A stretch of DNA of 62,179 nucleotides, taken from assembly GCA_000708835.1 (NCBI GenBank), contig DF237480.1, positions 1-62,179 on the forward strand, given 5' to 3'. How positions within the stretch are numbered: position 1 is the first letter of the stretch; each line of letters starts with the position of its first letter. The translations under genes were made by a program, and so were the position numbers. Origin of the DNA: Klebsormidium nitens. Its lineage: Eukaryota; Streptophyta; Klebsormidiophyceae; Klebsormidiales; Klebsormidiaceae. Positions 46,416 through 58,543 of the stretch are shown piece by piece. Below the pieces are notes generated by a model. The model made no database searches. It was not told the DNA's origin and saw nothing but the letters and a program-made list of their open reading frames with translations.

Positions 46416-49400
46416 CTATCGAACAAAGGCCGACTTCTTCACCGTTTTGAACTCCCGCAAGAATGACGGCACCTCGGCGGGCAGATCGTCGGTATCCATA
46501 TCTGTCCTCGAACTCTTTGACAGCAACCCGAAGAATTTGGAGGGGGCCATCGCTCCTAACGGTGCGGACCGTTTGGGTCCAGCCGCGCCGACCCGGGAGG
46601 CTATGCCAACAAAGTTTGTGGGCGCTTGAGAAGTAGAGGGTCTCGCGGGCTCAGGAGCCTGCAAGTAAACGGTGCTATATTAATCTTGAGTACGGAGTGA
46701 TTGAATCTCGTGCCGTCCGTTTCCTTTCTGCTAAGGAACCGATTCACTGGGGACTAGAAGCTGGAAGCAGAACCCAGGAGAGGGCGGGAAGGAATTTGGA
46801 GGTGGCAAGAGAAGAAGGTCAATCTCCAGTCTGTGTGACATTTGCTCGAGCTTGAACACCACAGACTGATCTTTTGACTGCATCGTCTGGACGAATCCAA
46901 AAGAAAGTCGAGACAATGACTACCTAAATGGGTGCGCATGACCGCAGAATATCGTGGGCAATCAAGGTCTGAAATGACCTGCTCCGACCGACGGTGTGGA
47001 CAAGACAACCAGGAACTTCACATCAGACACCTACGTCCAAACAGGGTGTCCCAAGCCGTGTATCTCAATCTGCTTCAATCCTGTCCTCAGACATGTCATA
47101 CTAAAAGACGACATATTTTCGCCCACGAATTGCACCAAGCAAACAGTCAACGCGCTCACCATTTCGCCCTCTACGTCCGGTCGCTCCTTCCGGTCAAACC
47201 CCATTCCGCTGTTGCTGTCGTCCCGACCAAAAATGTAGTACCGCCCGGTTCCGCTTCCGGCGTTGGCGGTTTTCACGTTGCCCGTTCCGTCCGGAGACGA
47301 GACTGAAGCGCGGTTCAAGAACGAAGACTGCGAGTAAGGGGAGAACAGTTGTTGGCAATCGGAACAGCCCAGTGATTGACGTTCAGGGCTGATGCTCAGA
47401 ACGAAACCTGCACTGTGATATGCGCGCTGATATTCGGTTAGACTCAGAAGCAGAAAGTCGCAAAAAGCAAAGCTTTAGCAGACAAGCAAACAGGTGTGTC
47501 GGTTTCTCCGAGCGATATCAAGACGTTGACGATGAAAGTTGGATGGAGTGCTGGAAGACTTTCAGAGCCTCGGAAGCACGGACGCTAGGGATAGCTTTTG
47601 GACTAAACGTAGCAAGCAACTCTTTGTGTCTGAATTCCGGCCACAAGCAAAAAAGACAGCGTTTTCACTGAGGCGCTTCCACTTACGCTGCTCTTGAGGG
47701 CCTTGTTCTTCTTGCTGAAGAGCCCCAGCAGGCTGCCGCGCCCTTTGCCTTTGTGGGGTTCGGCGGTCACGGGGCCTGCTACCGGAACGGTCGGCCGTTT
47801 CAGCAGCCCCAAGACTTCTCGAGATGCCTCATCGTCCTCGAAGTCAACTGGTTCAGGATCCAAGCTCTCCTGTGAGTGAATGAAGGGAGTTTGAATTTCG
47901 ACAATACGCTGGAATACCCACCTTTGTGGAACGAATCGAACACTCCGTTGAAACCTGTTGTCCTTGCGTTGAAGGGGCACGAGTCTGACTCTCCGCTCAC
48001 ACGAGATGTCCCATTTTAAATTGATTCTTTTCTTCACTTTCACCGCAGTCCGAGGCTGATCGTCCAGCTCTTGAAGAAAGGAAATCTAGAGCTCTTGGAA
48101 TTCGTGTACCGCGACGAGAATTTCCAGAAGAATCCTGAGAGCCTGGCAATCGAATCAACTGTTGAACCCTTGAGACGCCCCCAGTCGTCGAAGTCGACCG
48201 GCTTCAGTATCGAAGATCTCCTTTGGAACGAAGACGAACTCCCGAGAGGCAGCGCTGGTGTTTTGAAAATCCGCGGGGGCGACAGGAATAATAAGAAGAG
48301 CTCTTGGAACCTGGAGAGAGTCCAGACACTCAAACCCACAGATGCTACAAAACCTCGGAATGCGTCATCGATCTCATGAGTCTACCCGTTGGGTTCGAAA
48401 ATGGACAAAGCTTTTGAGTGATCAGTCTCTTATCTACGCGCTTCAATCTCCAACGTAGTATGGGATCTTGGCGACGAGTAAGCTTGTGATGACTTTGACT
48501 TGCGGAAACAATAATGGACACGTCTGGTTCAATCATACTCAGGTGCAACACCTCTCCGAGGCTTCATCTACGCAAACTTTAACCGAAAGCGTTGCCTATT
48601 GCGTGGATCCTGGTCCTTCGAGAAGTCGGCAGTCTCGTCTCGCTAGAACTTAGACAGCAGTTCCGCTCACCGACTCCTGCAGTCGCCTCCGCCGGAGCAC
48701 CTGTTCCCGGAACTCCTCGTCTTCGGACCCCGGACCGTCCGAGGCTTCTTCCTCGTCGGACGCGGCCGCTGCGTCCGCATCGTAATCGTCTGCCGGACAA
48801 ATCAGTCAGGTCTCTGATTCTAACTTACTTTTCCGGATACTTCAGATCAAATTGTACGATTTGTTACCAGTGGCCTCGGGATCCTCAGAAAGTCAGCAGC
48901 GGTTGGCAAGAATGTTGGGCGCTCCAGATTAGTTTAGTCGAACACACGACATAAAGAGAAACGTGGTTTAAAAATAGAATGTTTCGGAACTAGAACGAAC
49001 TAATCACGAAGCAGGAGGAGGGACTGCAAAGAGTCTTAGACGAGGGTTCTGCAGAGCACAAAAAAATTGCGAAACACGAAATTGGTGGCAAACAACGAAA
49101 GGGTCCACGAAAAGCTTCGTCGAGCGCCCTCGCGGCCGCCCATGCCGCAAGCCGCCTCCTCTTTTTGCACGTTCGACGTTCACTTCGAATCCCATGAGCA
49201 CCTTAAACCTGTACGTTGCACGTTGGATAGCTAAAGACACGATAAGACCTATCTGGGTCCTGAGAATCCCATATGCTCAGAAAGAGAAACGGAAGAAGTT
49301 GGCATTGTGCAGCTCACCAAACGCTTCGTCGCGCGCCCTCGCGGCCGCGCGCGCGGCGAGCCGCCTCCGCCGCAGGATGTCCGGCGGCAGGTCCAGATCG

Positions 49401-52400
49401 TCCTCGTCGTCCGAGTCCATGAGCGCGGCCGCGGCGCCCGGCCGCTGCCACCCGTTCTTCATGCGGTCCAAAAGCTCCTTCGTATCTGCGCGCGTTAGGA
49501 AGGACGTCATCAAAATTTGTCGGGATTCAATTTACGGCCGAGTCGCTGGACAGTCAACATACCTAGTTGTGAGATGGATGCTATCAAACTCAGTATCTGC
49601 CACCCACTTTTCACTTTCCGGACCAACAGCTCTTTCGTATTCATAAGCGTTAAGGTCATGATGACCATCATCGGAACTTGTTAGATTCCGCTGTCGAAAC
49701 TTGCAGACATTTCCGACCTTACAGCTTGAGAATCGACATGTCGGTGCATGCTACCCTTTCTTGATGCGATCCGGAAAAACCCATTTACTTTCTGCACTGC
49801 GGGGCTTCGGGTACTTGTTTCCAAAAGCTGAAGTGGTCAAGGTTAAGCATTCCCATATCCAAGTGGGCATACATAGAGGTGGATACAGAGAGCAACTGCG
49901 AACCAGGGTTCTGCTTCCCAGCCGCCGGGAGTCATTTTCGATGCGACGACTCTCAAGAGATTGAGTTAGCGTCGCCACGTGCCGAATCAGCTGCTCCGCC
50001 CATTTTACGGACTTAGTTTCTGGGGTGTACGGCCCTCGGGTTACAGGGTCAAGAGTTCTGGGGTTACGGTGACGAGCTGCAATCTTTAACCCGGAGCTCA
50101 CAGTCAGCACTTCAACAATTCGAGAAACCCACCCCGGCTGTCTTACCATCCCCATGCCATTTCTAGCCCCTAGATCCGAAATAATGTCATGAATGGTTGA
50201 AGAACGGAACGGAGAAGGTCGTATGGTCCTTCACATGCTTGACCGCGATGACAAAATAAGAGACTTTGAAGCAAGATGAAAGCACTTTTCAGAGCCCCAT
50301 CGAATCGCGCACCTTTCATGTCCTGTTGCTCGGCCCATTGCCGATGCAGCGCCAGCCGCTCCTTCTCGCCGTTGTCGATGACCGCCTCCGCGCGCGTGTC
50401 GATGACGTACTCCATCTCGTCAGCAGCCGCGGCGGGGTCCTCGTCATCATCTGCGGGGGATGACTTCACAGAGTGAGACCGCCGTTGGTTTTGCAAGCAC
50501 CGAGCATGGGCTTTGATACTTTGGCGCAGAATTGGGGCAGAAAGCTGTAATATTGACGAAGTCGTTGCTTTTGTGTTTTGGTTGTAGAATCTCTAAAGAA
50601 ATTGTCTCAGTCGCAGCTTGTTTTTCCGTAAGTTGAGCTTTTTGACACGGCTCCAGGCAGGCTGTCAGACAGACTATGGCAGACTAGAATGATCAAACAT
50701 TCTCTCGAGCGCAACACTTTTGGGCCAACGTAGCGATCTGAGGGGTGCCCTCCGAGGTTTTCACATTACCGTCATCTTTGAATACGCGCGTTGCCCCGGA
50801 TTCGTGACGTCAGAGCTCTTATGGTTCACCGAACTCTTATCCCACCTTCTCATTTCTACGCACCCACTTTTCGAATGCCACCCGCGAACGCACAGCAGAC
50901 CGGGCCTTACCTAAGCGCGGCACGATTTCCGGATGGTTGCCGTTGCTGTCATGCTCTTACATTTTATCGTCCAGGAACCGCAGAAAAGCTTGGACAAAGG
51001 GATCTAAAAAGTTTGCAATCAGGGCGGAGAAGACGCTCACGCTTACCAGAAAGGTTTCCCAGATTGCCGTCGCTGTTTTCCTCTTCGGCCTCTTTACGAA
51101 CCACCGAACCGCGTCCAACAAAGGAACTCTTAAGCTATGATTGTCCGGCGGCAAAGGAGGCGATCCGCGCTTACCGGAAAGGTTCCCCAGGTTGCCGTCG
51201 CTGTCTTTCTCCTCGGCCCTCATTACCAACCGGCGGACCGCGTTCTAGAAATCCTAAAGATTCCCAAATCTGGCGGCGAAGAAGGGGCTCCGCGCTTACC
51301 GGAAAGGTTCCCTAGGTTGCCGTCGCTGTCCTCCTCTTCGGCCTCATTACGAACCGCCGGACTGTGTTTCAAAAGAGAATCCTAACGCGTCACAAATTGG
51401 GAGGCGCAGAAGGTGCTCCGCGCTTACCGGAAAGGTTCCCCAGGTTGCCGTCGCTGTCTTCCTCTTCGGCTTCATCGTCCATGAAACGTCGAACCGCGTC
51501 TGAAACCGCGCTCTTCTTCTTGGGAGACTTTCTGGGAGAGGGAAGCGGGCGCAGGGGGCTCATCTCTCTCTCGAGGATGTCGTCCTTCTCCCCCCTCTCG
51601 TTTTCCTCGTCTTCTTTAGAACCGTCCTCCGACCTGAAGTGTCGAGTGTAATCATCAATTGGGGTTCAGAAAGAGACTGTCCTTACTCCGGGATCACCGT
51701 CTTCTTTTTAGAGAAAGGCAACCCCGCGCCGGGAGCTCATCTCTTTCTTCCCCGTCTTGGCCTTCTTGCCCCTCTCGTTCGGCTCAGTCCTTGCGTATCT
51801 TTACAACCATCCTCCGACCCGGAAATTTTGACCGTTCAAGAACAGAGAATGGCCACCTTACCCGGGTTTCATGCCAAGTTACAAAGTTAAGGTGACGGGT
51901 CTCCTAGCTAACCACCCGCTAACCAGCTCCGATTTTTGGCGGAGTGTCAAACTGAAGTGGAGTCTTTGTTTTTGCTCAAAGTGACACTTCTTTCTGCGGT
52001 TTCAGAGTGAACCTTTGTGGGTTAGGGGACACCGGCCGACACGAGTTCGACAGATACAATTGGTTTACAATATGTTTTGTATACTTCTATGCCGTTGGAT
52101 TGGAAGCTGGACGGTGTCGATCTTTTGAAGCTTCGATCTAGGGTGGTGTGCGCTTTAATGCACGTGACTTTGTGGTCAACGAAGTCAATGGTGAAGGATT
52201 TCGACCAATCAGGAAACGAATAAAATGTGTCATTACCGGGCGTACTCGAGATGATAATAAGGTGTCAAACGAAAATGGCCTCCCTAACCGGGAGGCATTT
52301 TCGGGGATAGTCTAGGTCAGGGCTCAAACATGCGGATGGTTCTTGAACCGAGGACTGGCTACGGGGGACTGGACTTGAATACAAAATAGATGGATGATCA

Positions 52401-55400
52401 GTGAAAGTCCCCGGGCATCTGCAGACGCAATGAGTTTAATTTGGGTTTGCTTGACCCGACTGAGAACAGCGGGTACTTTAATGGCACAGTCAACGGTGCA
52501 GATTGACCGGAAGATGAATCGACGGCTTCTGGTCTTCGAAGTCAAGGGCAAGGTATGCCACGTTGGCAGGTGGTAAAGGTTTAGCCAATAGGATCACGAA
52601 TAAAATAGCCTTACCGCGAAATCGTCATGCCAATACAGGGAGGCAACGAGCCAGCTGAAGAAGCAGGCGGGAGTGCCGGTCTGCATTTTGGAAGAACAGA
52701 AAGGGTGATATTCTTTTATCTGTCGTTCCTGTCGTCGTCTTCAGAAGCGTCCTCCGACCCGGAAGCCTACCTTCGGTTCAAGAAGGTCATGAAGGATGAC
52801 GGACTTCTTTTTCTTGGAGAAAATAATCGCAAGCGGGCGGCCGCTTCGTCCTTCGCTTTCCGTCCTTTCCGCCTCTCTGGTCAACGATGAGCGTGCGAAG
52901 TAAAGCCATCGCGATGATCTTATAACCCAAACCGAAGAGACCTCAACCTCAACCTTTGACGCCTCAATCTTTCAGTAACCAAGATCCCCGATCTCTAGAA
53001 CCCCCAAGATTTACATTCAAGGATTTCGGAAGACGTTGCTTTCAGACCTTCACATCCAAAAGCTCCTTCCGGAAAAGAAATCTGCAAAATCCCAAAAATT
53101 CAAAAAGTGAGAATTTCTCACCCCTCCATCTCCCACGGGTCCTCAATCGGCTGCGACTTGCTGTTGTCCATCGTCAGCTTCATTCTCGACGGCATGACGT
53201 CATCCTCCACGTCAGACCCCTCCCCCTGCGCATCCTCGGGCGTTCCCCGGAAGGGATCCCCCGGCGCTTCGGCGGGCGGTTCGACGTTCTCGTCGTCGCA
53301 CTGCGGCTCGCTGAAAAGGTCCTGGGTGTCTTCGACGGGCATGTGGAAGGGCTCGCTAAACTTGGGCACTTTGGCGACCTGCAATGGGGTTACAAGCGCC
53401 GGGTTAGACGCTTTTTACACGCTGGAAAATTGCGTTTAGATTAGCGAATGATCTGCTCCGGGCTCGCCGGTTTCTTAATCTGCAAACGGGTTTTCCGAAT
53501 GGAACGATGCGCGGGTTAGCGGCTGCCAATAAAGTCAAGTATCCAAAAGACTTGCAATGGAATTGTGTGCTCAAGTGTCACAAGAAGACTCCTTATATAA
53601 AAGCTGAAGCAAATCAATTTGAAAGCTGACTGGCGCCAGACATGCTGAGTCAAGAATTGATATCCTCGCACTAAATCTTGATCGACAAGTGCAAGCATAG
53701 AAGCTTCAAGCGAGCAACCTACCGGTTTTCGCTGGAACATCGGGAAGACTGGGCGGGCCGCCTTCTCGGCAGCGGCCTCCGTTTCTTCCTCTTTGTCCTC
53801 CTCCACAAAGCCGTCGACGCCTTCGGGCTCGGTAAAGAGATCCTGGAGTGTCGGAGTGTGCGATTGAAATTTTGATAAGACGGCACGATTGCATCCCTTG
53901 ATTGGCTTGACGTGAATGGAGTTAGGAAGAAGAGTATCTTGCAGCTATGTAGCTCGATCTTAGACCACACGGTTAACGTTTAACGGCGTCTTGAACCGGC
54001 TTGCACCTGAATGTTAGAGTTGTGCGGAGGACTCGACCTTGTTAAACCGGTAAGACGACATGCAGGCGGATGAACTAAACAGCAATGCTAGGAGGATCAA
54101 GGATCGTGGATCCACCAATTCGAGCCCGCCAAACCCTCTCTTCTTGCTTATTCCTGGCTGAGTGCACACCTTTCGCTTTACAAGGTGACAAAGGTTGACA
54201 ACAACCAAAGAAAAGGTTACCTTACCTTCATAAAGCGGACCATCAGGCGTGCCCAAGAAAATGACCGAGACGAGCAGAGTAGCATGCGCAAACGAGGGGA
54301 GTTATAACCGACGTATCGAGTGGCTCAAATGCCCAGATTTGAGAGCGAAGAGTAGAACAGGAGACAGACACAGAAAGTCAGAAAATGGAAAGAGTTGAAG
54401 CATCTTACCTGTGTGTCGGCAACCGGCGGTCGGAACGGCTCTCCCGGCACTTCTGCGCCTCGCTTGCGGAAGTCAAACGTCAGCGCCTCGTCATCATCGT
54501 CCTCAAGGTCCCCGTCGTAGCCCGTATGCTGGCCGGCGTCCGTGTGCGGCGTCTCTTCCTTCTCTAGTTCTTGTTTCTTAGGAGACGCGGTGTCGACTTT
54601 CAAAGGCTGCACGGATGCAAGCATTGTTTGCGGATCAGGCAAAAGCAAGCTCGTGAAAATCATGTGTTCTTCTCCTGCAACCAGTTACCCTGTGTCTTCG
54701 TTGCTTTCTTGCGGACCCCTTTTTAAACAAGAAACAACATTCTCGGCCGGCGATTCTTCACCCAAGAAAGTCACACGAACGTCTCAGGATAGAAAGGAGC
54801 TTCCTTAAACATATACTCAGATCGTCGCGGCCATGCGTAATTCAGCAGAGGCGTAATGAACCCGCAAACATTGGCTACAGTGCGACTGAAGTGGGCACAG
54901 AACGTGCACGTGCCCTTCCAATTACCCATTCTCAGACTCTCATCGGGCTCCGTCCAAAATTCACACCGTCGAAATCTTTGACGGCGTCGACGTTCCGTGT
55001 GATATCCGTCCAAAGCACGACAACGACGCACCTTTTTCGCGTCGACGATCTCGAGCACCATGTCGTCATCGCTGTCGTCCGGTCCCCCCTCGCTGACGTC
55101 ACCGCTGGCATCACCGACCCTTTGCCGTCCCGCCGTTGCCTGCTTCAGGACGTCCGCGGGAAGGGGCTTCCGGACGGGCGGCGGACGCTCTGGCGGTGGA
55201 TTGCTGCAGGAAACGGGTTGGATGTTCTGCTGCTGTTCGTTCTTCCCAGCCGCAGCCAATTTTCTGTCCTCGACACCTGAACTGTTAAAGCTAAGACCCT
55301 TCTTCCTTGCGAATCTCACTCTGTTCATTCACATCTACCGACTTCATTCTGCCATTGAGCATCCGATCCTGAGCAGTAAGCTTGTCAAGCATCCCAACCG

Positions 55401-58400
55401 TGGAGAACCAAATCTCCAAAGCAGACTTCCACAGCACAAGGAGTTAGGAGGACCCAAAGAGAAATCTGGCCGTTAAACATGAATGGTTAACGGGCAGATT
55501 ATAGAGTAGATATAAGTACGTTCACCAGACTTGGGCGGAAGCCTGCCTAGGAGCATGGTCAAATGTGTTCATAAGTAAGACTCAAGTCTGGTAGTCAGCC
55601 TGGTTAGCGGCCAAAACTTCCCGTGACCCTCTCGAACCAACTAGGGGCCGGGCAGAGGGTTATATAAATGGCTTTAGGGTCCAATCGGGCGTCACTCCCA
55701 CGAAGTATCTCATGCTGAAGACAAAGGCTCCAATCTGATCTGCTTGGTTGTCTGTGACACGATATGACATTCCTGCTGTGGTCCACGTCAGAGAGGAAGC
55801 TTCCGCATTTAGAATAAGATACGAAACCGGAGTGGTGCTCTCCCGCGTGCATAAAGATTCAGTCGAACAAGGGCTGGTCTTAATGGATGTGCGTACGGCT
55901 GTTTCGAACTCCCATAGTCGATCACTGCATAAAAGATGATGAGCAAAGACTCGAGAGAGAACCTCCGCGCCCAAGAAAAGACTGGAATCGAATCGAAATA
56001 GACGCTCCTGTAAACGTCTCCCTTCTTGAGGAACAGGGAAAGATATGGAACGGCCACGCTTGAACGGGAACGCAAGCAACTTTTACCTGGCCCCAAACAG
56101 CTCTTCCTTCCGTTTCCGGATCTTCTCGAGCAGGCTTGAGAGCGGCTTTTGTACAGTCGCTTGAGGCTTGAACGACACTCCACGAGTTTCTGCAAAAAGG
56201 AGAGTGAGAGAGCTTTATCCCCGGCTGCCAACAGCTGGCAAGATTGCCAGGACAGGAACGGCACTTACAGAATCATGCAGCAAAGTCGTCGATTCCACAA
56301 AGCAACGTTGGCGCCAGTGTGGTTTTTGCGTTGGGGAAGCGAATTCGCAACTTCTCCTATCAAGAATGTTAACGAGCTGCAAACAGCATGCGAGATCTTA
56401 TACTTGCCAACAGCTCCCCGTCTTGATTCCTACTTGGGTGTGCGATCCTGCTGTAAGTCGACTTTCCAAACCCTGGTAATCAACGCCTCATTTTTGCACT
56501 AGTACACATATATTGTGTCCTGAGGAGATGATTACTTGTGGTTGTCAAGGTACGGTTTACTTCTTGCAGTCCTCACCTCTCAGTAGCCGCTGGGACTCGG
56601 CATGGATATCTCCTTCTCCGTCCCTCCTCCTCTTATGCTTCTGCAAAGGAGCCATGGAGGCTGAGGTAAGACGGACTGCCCATGCATGCGGAGTGTGACA
56701 GAAGAACCGCGAATAGCATTCACCAGCATATCTATGCAGCATCATAAGGGCAAGACAAAGACAGAAGGAAAGCCACTCTCCATCGGCGTCGTCAGCAGAA
56801 CGCAGACCGAAATCAGCTTGTCAACAAACAAGAGTCCGTAAACGGACGTAAAAGCAGCGACACGTGGTGGTGAAAGGTACGAGCCCTTCACGTTCCCACC
56901 TTGAAGTCGCTTTAGTTAAAAGTCAAAAGCGTGTGAGAGCTCATACACGGTACTTGGCTTCTATTGGATCAGGGTACGTGCGCAGCTTAGCAAATACTAA
57001 ATTCTACTGGCATATTTGTTAACCAGGATGCAAGACCTTGGTTGCAAAGCCCAAAGCACATTACCAGCCAACACCAAATCTAAACGCTCACCTTGAGCAG
57101 GACATCGGGCTGCGACGGGAACTCATATTCGTCATCATCCCGGTCCTTATCAAAGTCAAGCTCCTCTGCCTCTGCTTCCGAGCCGTCCCCATCTCTAGTT
57201 CCCTCAGCGCCCTCTTCCCGAGCTCTCTTCCGGTGGGCCTCCCCTGCGTCGCTGTCAGAGTCACTGCCGCCCCCTGCAGAATAGTAAAATTGGGGTTTAG
57301 CGTACATGGGTTTCATAACCTTGTTGTTTGGATATTGAGTATGTGATGTTTGTCTGGATGGCGTGCTTGCAGCCGCTTCTTTTGAGATGGGCCAAGCCTC
57401 CGATACGAGCGTTCAATCTTCGAGGACGTGACGATGACGAAGGTCATGATATTGAAATACTATCATTATCAAATACTAATATCAATATTTTTGCATCTGG
57501 TGACATTAGAAATGATAAAGGCTGGCTGGCTCTACCGTGTGAGAAGATCCGCCAGCATGCGATTGATCAGTGTGGACTGCTGAGTTCAACCCAGCCTTCT
57601 CACGCCTGCATTCAGCAGACAATGTTACCTGAGGCCACCTTCGTCCATAGTCTGCCAGGGGGCCATACAAGCTACTTACAGAGACTCAGAGTTGTCCTGG
57701 GAAGGGAAGGCACCTCAGGTTGTCTTTGTAGGTGCAAGTCAAAGGCGGCCTTTTAGTTGCTGGACAACAAGGAGAACAGAAAATCCCAAACCCAATGGTT
57801 TTTCTAACAACATCCGCTTCTTTTGATCAAGGATCATTACTGAAGAGCCTACTTTGTAGTAGAATTGAGAAGGAACTCTTGCAATGGTGCAAAGTTTCGA
57901 TCCGTTACTTGACCACCTAAGGCGAACGATCCAAAGACTCAGGTACTCCAGATCATACCGTTCTAAATGGCAAGTAACATATTGCGCAAAGATAGAGAGG
58001 GCCCTTCAGGAGTTTGATGACATGGTGCTCACTGAGACTGAGACATATCAGATGCTATAATCACTCTCGTTGCATATTGTCGGCAAAACGAAGACAGAGA
58101 CCCCTACCTTCCCCTTCTGACTCGCTCTCCCCTTCTCGCAACCTGCGAGCCAGCTCTGCCTCTTCATCGCTCTCCTCAGGCAGGTTATCATCGTCATTGT
58201 CTGAGTACCCTGCAATATGCCTTTCCTCAGACCCCTCTGGCTCCATCCCGCTGAAAACCTCATCCTGGTCTGGTGAAACGCGTGCCCCCTCTTCTTCATA
58301 GCTTTTTGCCCGATTTGAATATCTCTCATCGTCGGGCTCGAGCCCCTCACTAACATCTTCCTCATTGACTCGAAAACCATCTAGAATTGGGTTCTTATCA

Positions 58401-58543
58401 GGAGGCAACTCGCTTTCAATGCCCCCAGGATCAGGCAACTGCTCCCCTTTTCGCCTGAGCCTTGACAATGGCCGCTTCACCGGACTTGCAACCGCTTCTT
58501 CGGGCAGGTCGATATCGTCCTCAAGGTCTTGCAAGTCCGCCAT
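46416..58543 (-). CDS. CLSPN: Claspin/Mrc1-like replication checkpoint mediator
   Basis: Fifteen exons: 58543-58108, 57273-57092, 56640-56577, 56189-56087, 55203-55032, 54606-54409, 53842-53723, 53378-53122, 51633-51428, 50450-50313, 49485-49318, 48789-48671, 47869-47687, 47327-47160, 46658-46416. The join is 918 codons with all phases consistent. Claspin links the replisome to checkpoint kinase activation by ATR and supports fork speed in the nucleus. Diagnostic parts are ESQRLLRETRGVSFKP then KPLSSLLEKIRKRKEE (residues about 220-258, as in plant claspins and the ESQRLxRE motif of animal ones), RRFMDDEAEEEDSDG (about 560-574), the acidic, RRRR-containing middle (FREQVLRRRRL, about 708-718) and SSFLNRAS with YYIFGRDDSNS near the C-terminus. 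Most of the rest is low-complexity acidic sequence, usual for the family. The motif DTQDLF(T/S)EP appears twice, at the exon 6/7 join and in exon 8. Several exons have partial copies in adjacent introns. Confidence 0.92.
48175..48235 (-). repeat. Partial copy of claspin exon 13 start
   Basis: Plus-strand tcgtcgaagtcgaccggctt followed by cagtatcgaagatctcct matches the exon 13 start at 47833-47871 (tcctcgaagtcaactggttc, then aggatccaagctctcctg). In the minus frame it reads LKPVDFDDW against EPVDFEDD of the exon. The acceptor of the real exon is not preserved. It lies about 330 bases upstream of the exon in the intron. Confidence 0.65.
49080..49165 (-). repeat. Partial copy of claspin exon 11 end
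   Basis: The sequence aagcttcgtcgagcgccctc then gcggccgcccatgccgcaag on plus matches the exon 11 end at 49318-49390 (gcttcgtcgcgcgccctcgc, then ggccgcgcgcgcggcgagcc). The splice donor is lost (ttttcgtgg in the minus reading). This copy shares the word gcggcatgggcggccgcg with the claspin relic at about 2100, which the true exon lacks. Confidence 0.75.
51035..51505 (-). repeat. Four tandem copies of the 3' end of claspin exon 9 with splice donors
   Basis: The stretch coding EEEDSDGNLGNLSG plus its donor (plus-strand ttacc with aaaggtt(c/t)ccc following) begins at about 51043, 51171, 51296 and 51424, spacing 128, 125 and 128 bases. Each copy keeps a gtaagc or gtaagcg donor and about 70 bases of exon sequence, then about 55 bases of intron-like spacer. 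The copy at 51424 belongs to the proposed exon 9, because only it connects to the full exon frame and gives the right phase for exon 10. Confidence 0.88.
51690..51840 (-). repeat. Decayed copy of the 5' part of claspin exon 9
   Basis: The plus strand shows cttctttttagagaaaggca, gggagctcatctctttcttc, ctctcgttcggctcag and catcctccgacccgg in the same order as exon 9 at 51500-51633. The acceptor of the real exon (cttcag before gtcggagg) is ccggg here, so it should not be spliced. Stop codons interrupt its frame. Confidence 0.75.
52720..52830 (-). repeat. Second decayed copy of the 5' part of claspin exon 9
   Basis: The plus-strand word tcgtcttcagaagcgtcctc followed by cgacccggaagc matches the exon 9 start at 51610-51635. 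It shares with the 51.8-kb copy a ccggg in place of the cag acceptor and a ttcttgaac word just before it, so the two decayed copies are closer to each other than to the real exon. Confidence 0.65.

Noticed and set aside
51035-51505. A CRISPR-like or satellite array
   Set aside because: The units are exon-end plus donor copies of claspin exon 9 with a 127-base period, within a eukaryotic gene; there are no short palindromic repeats with unique spacers.
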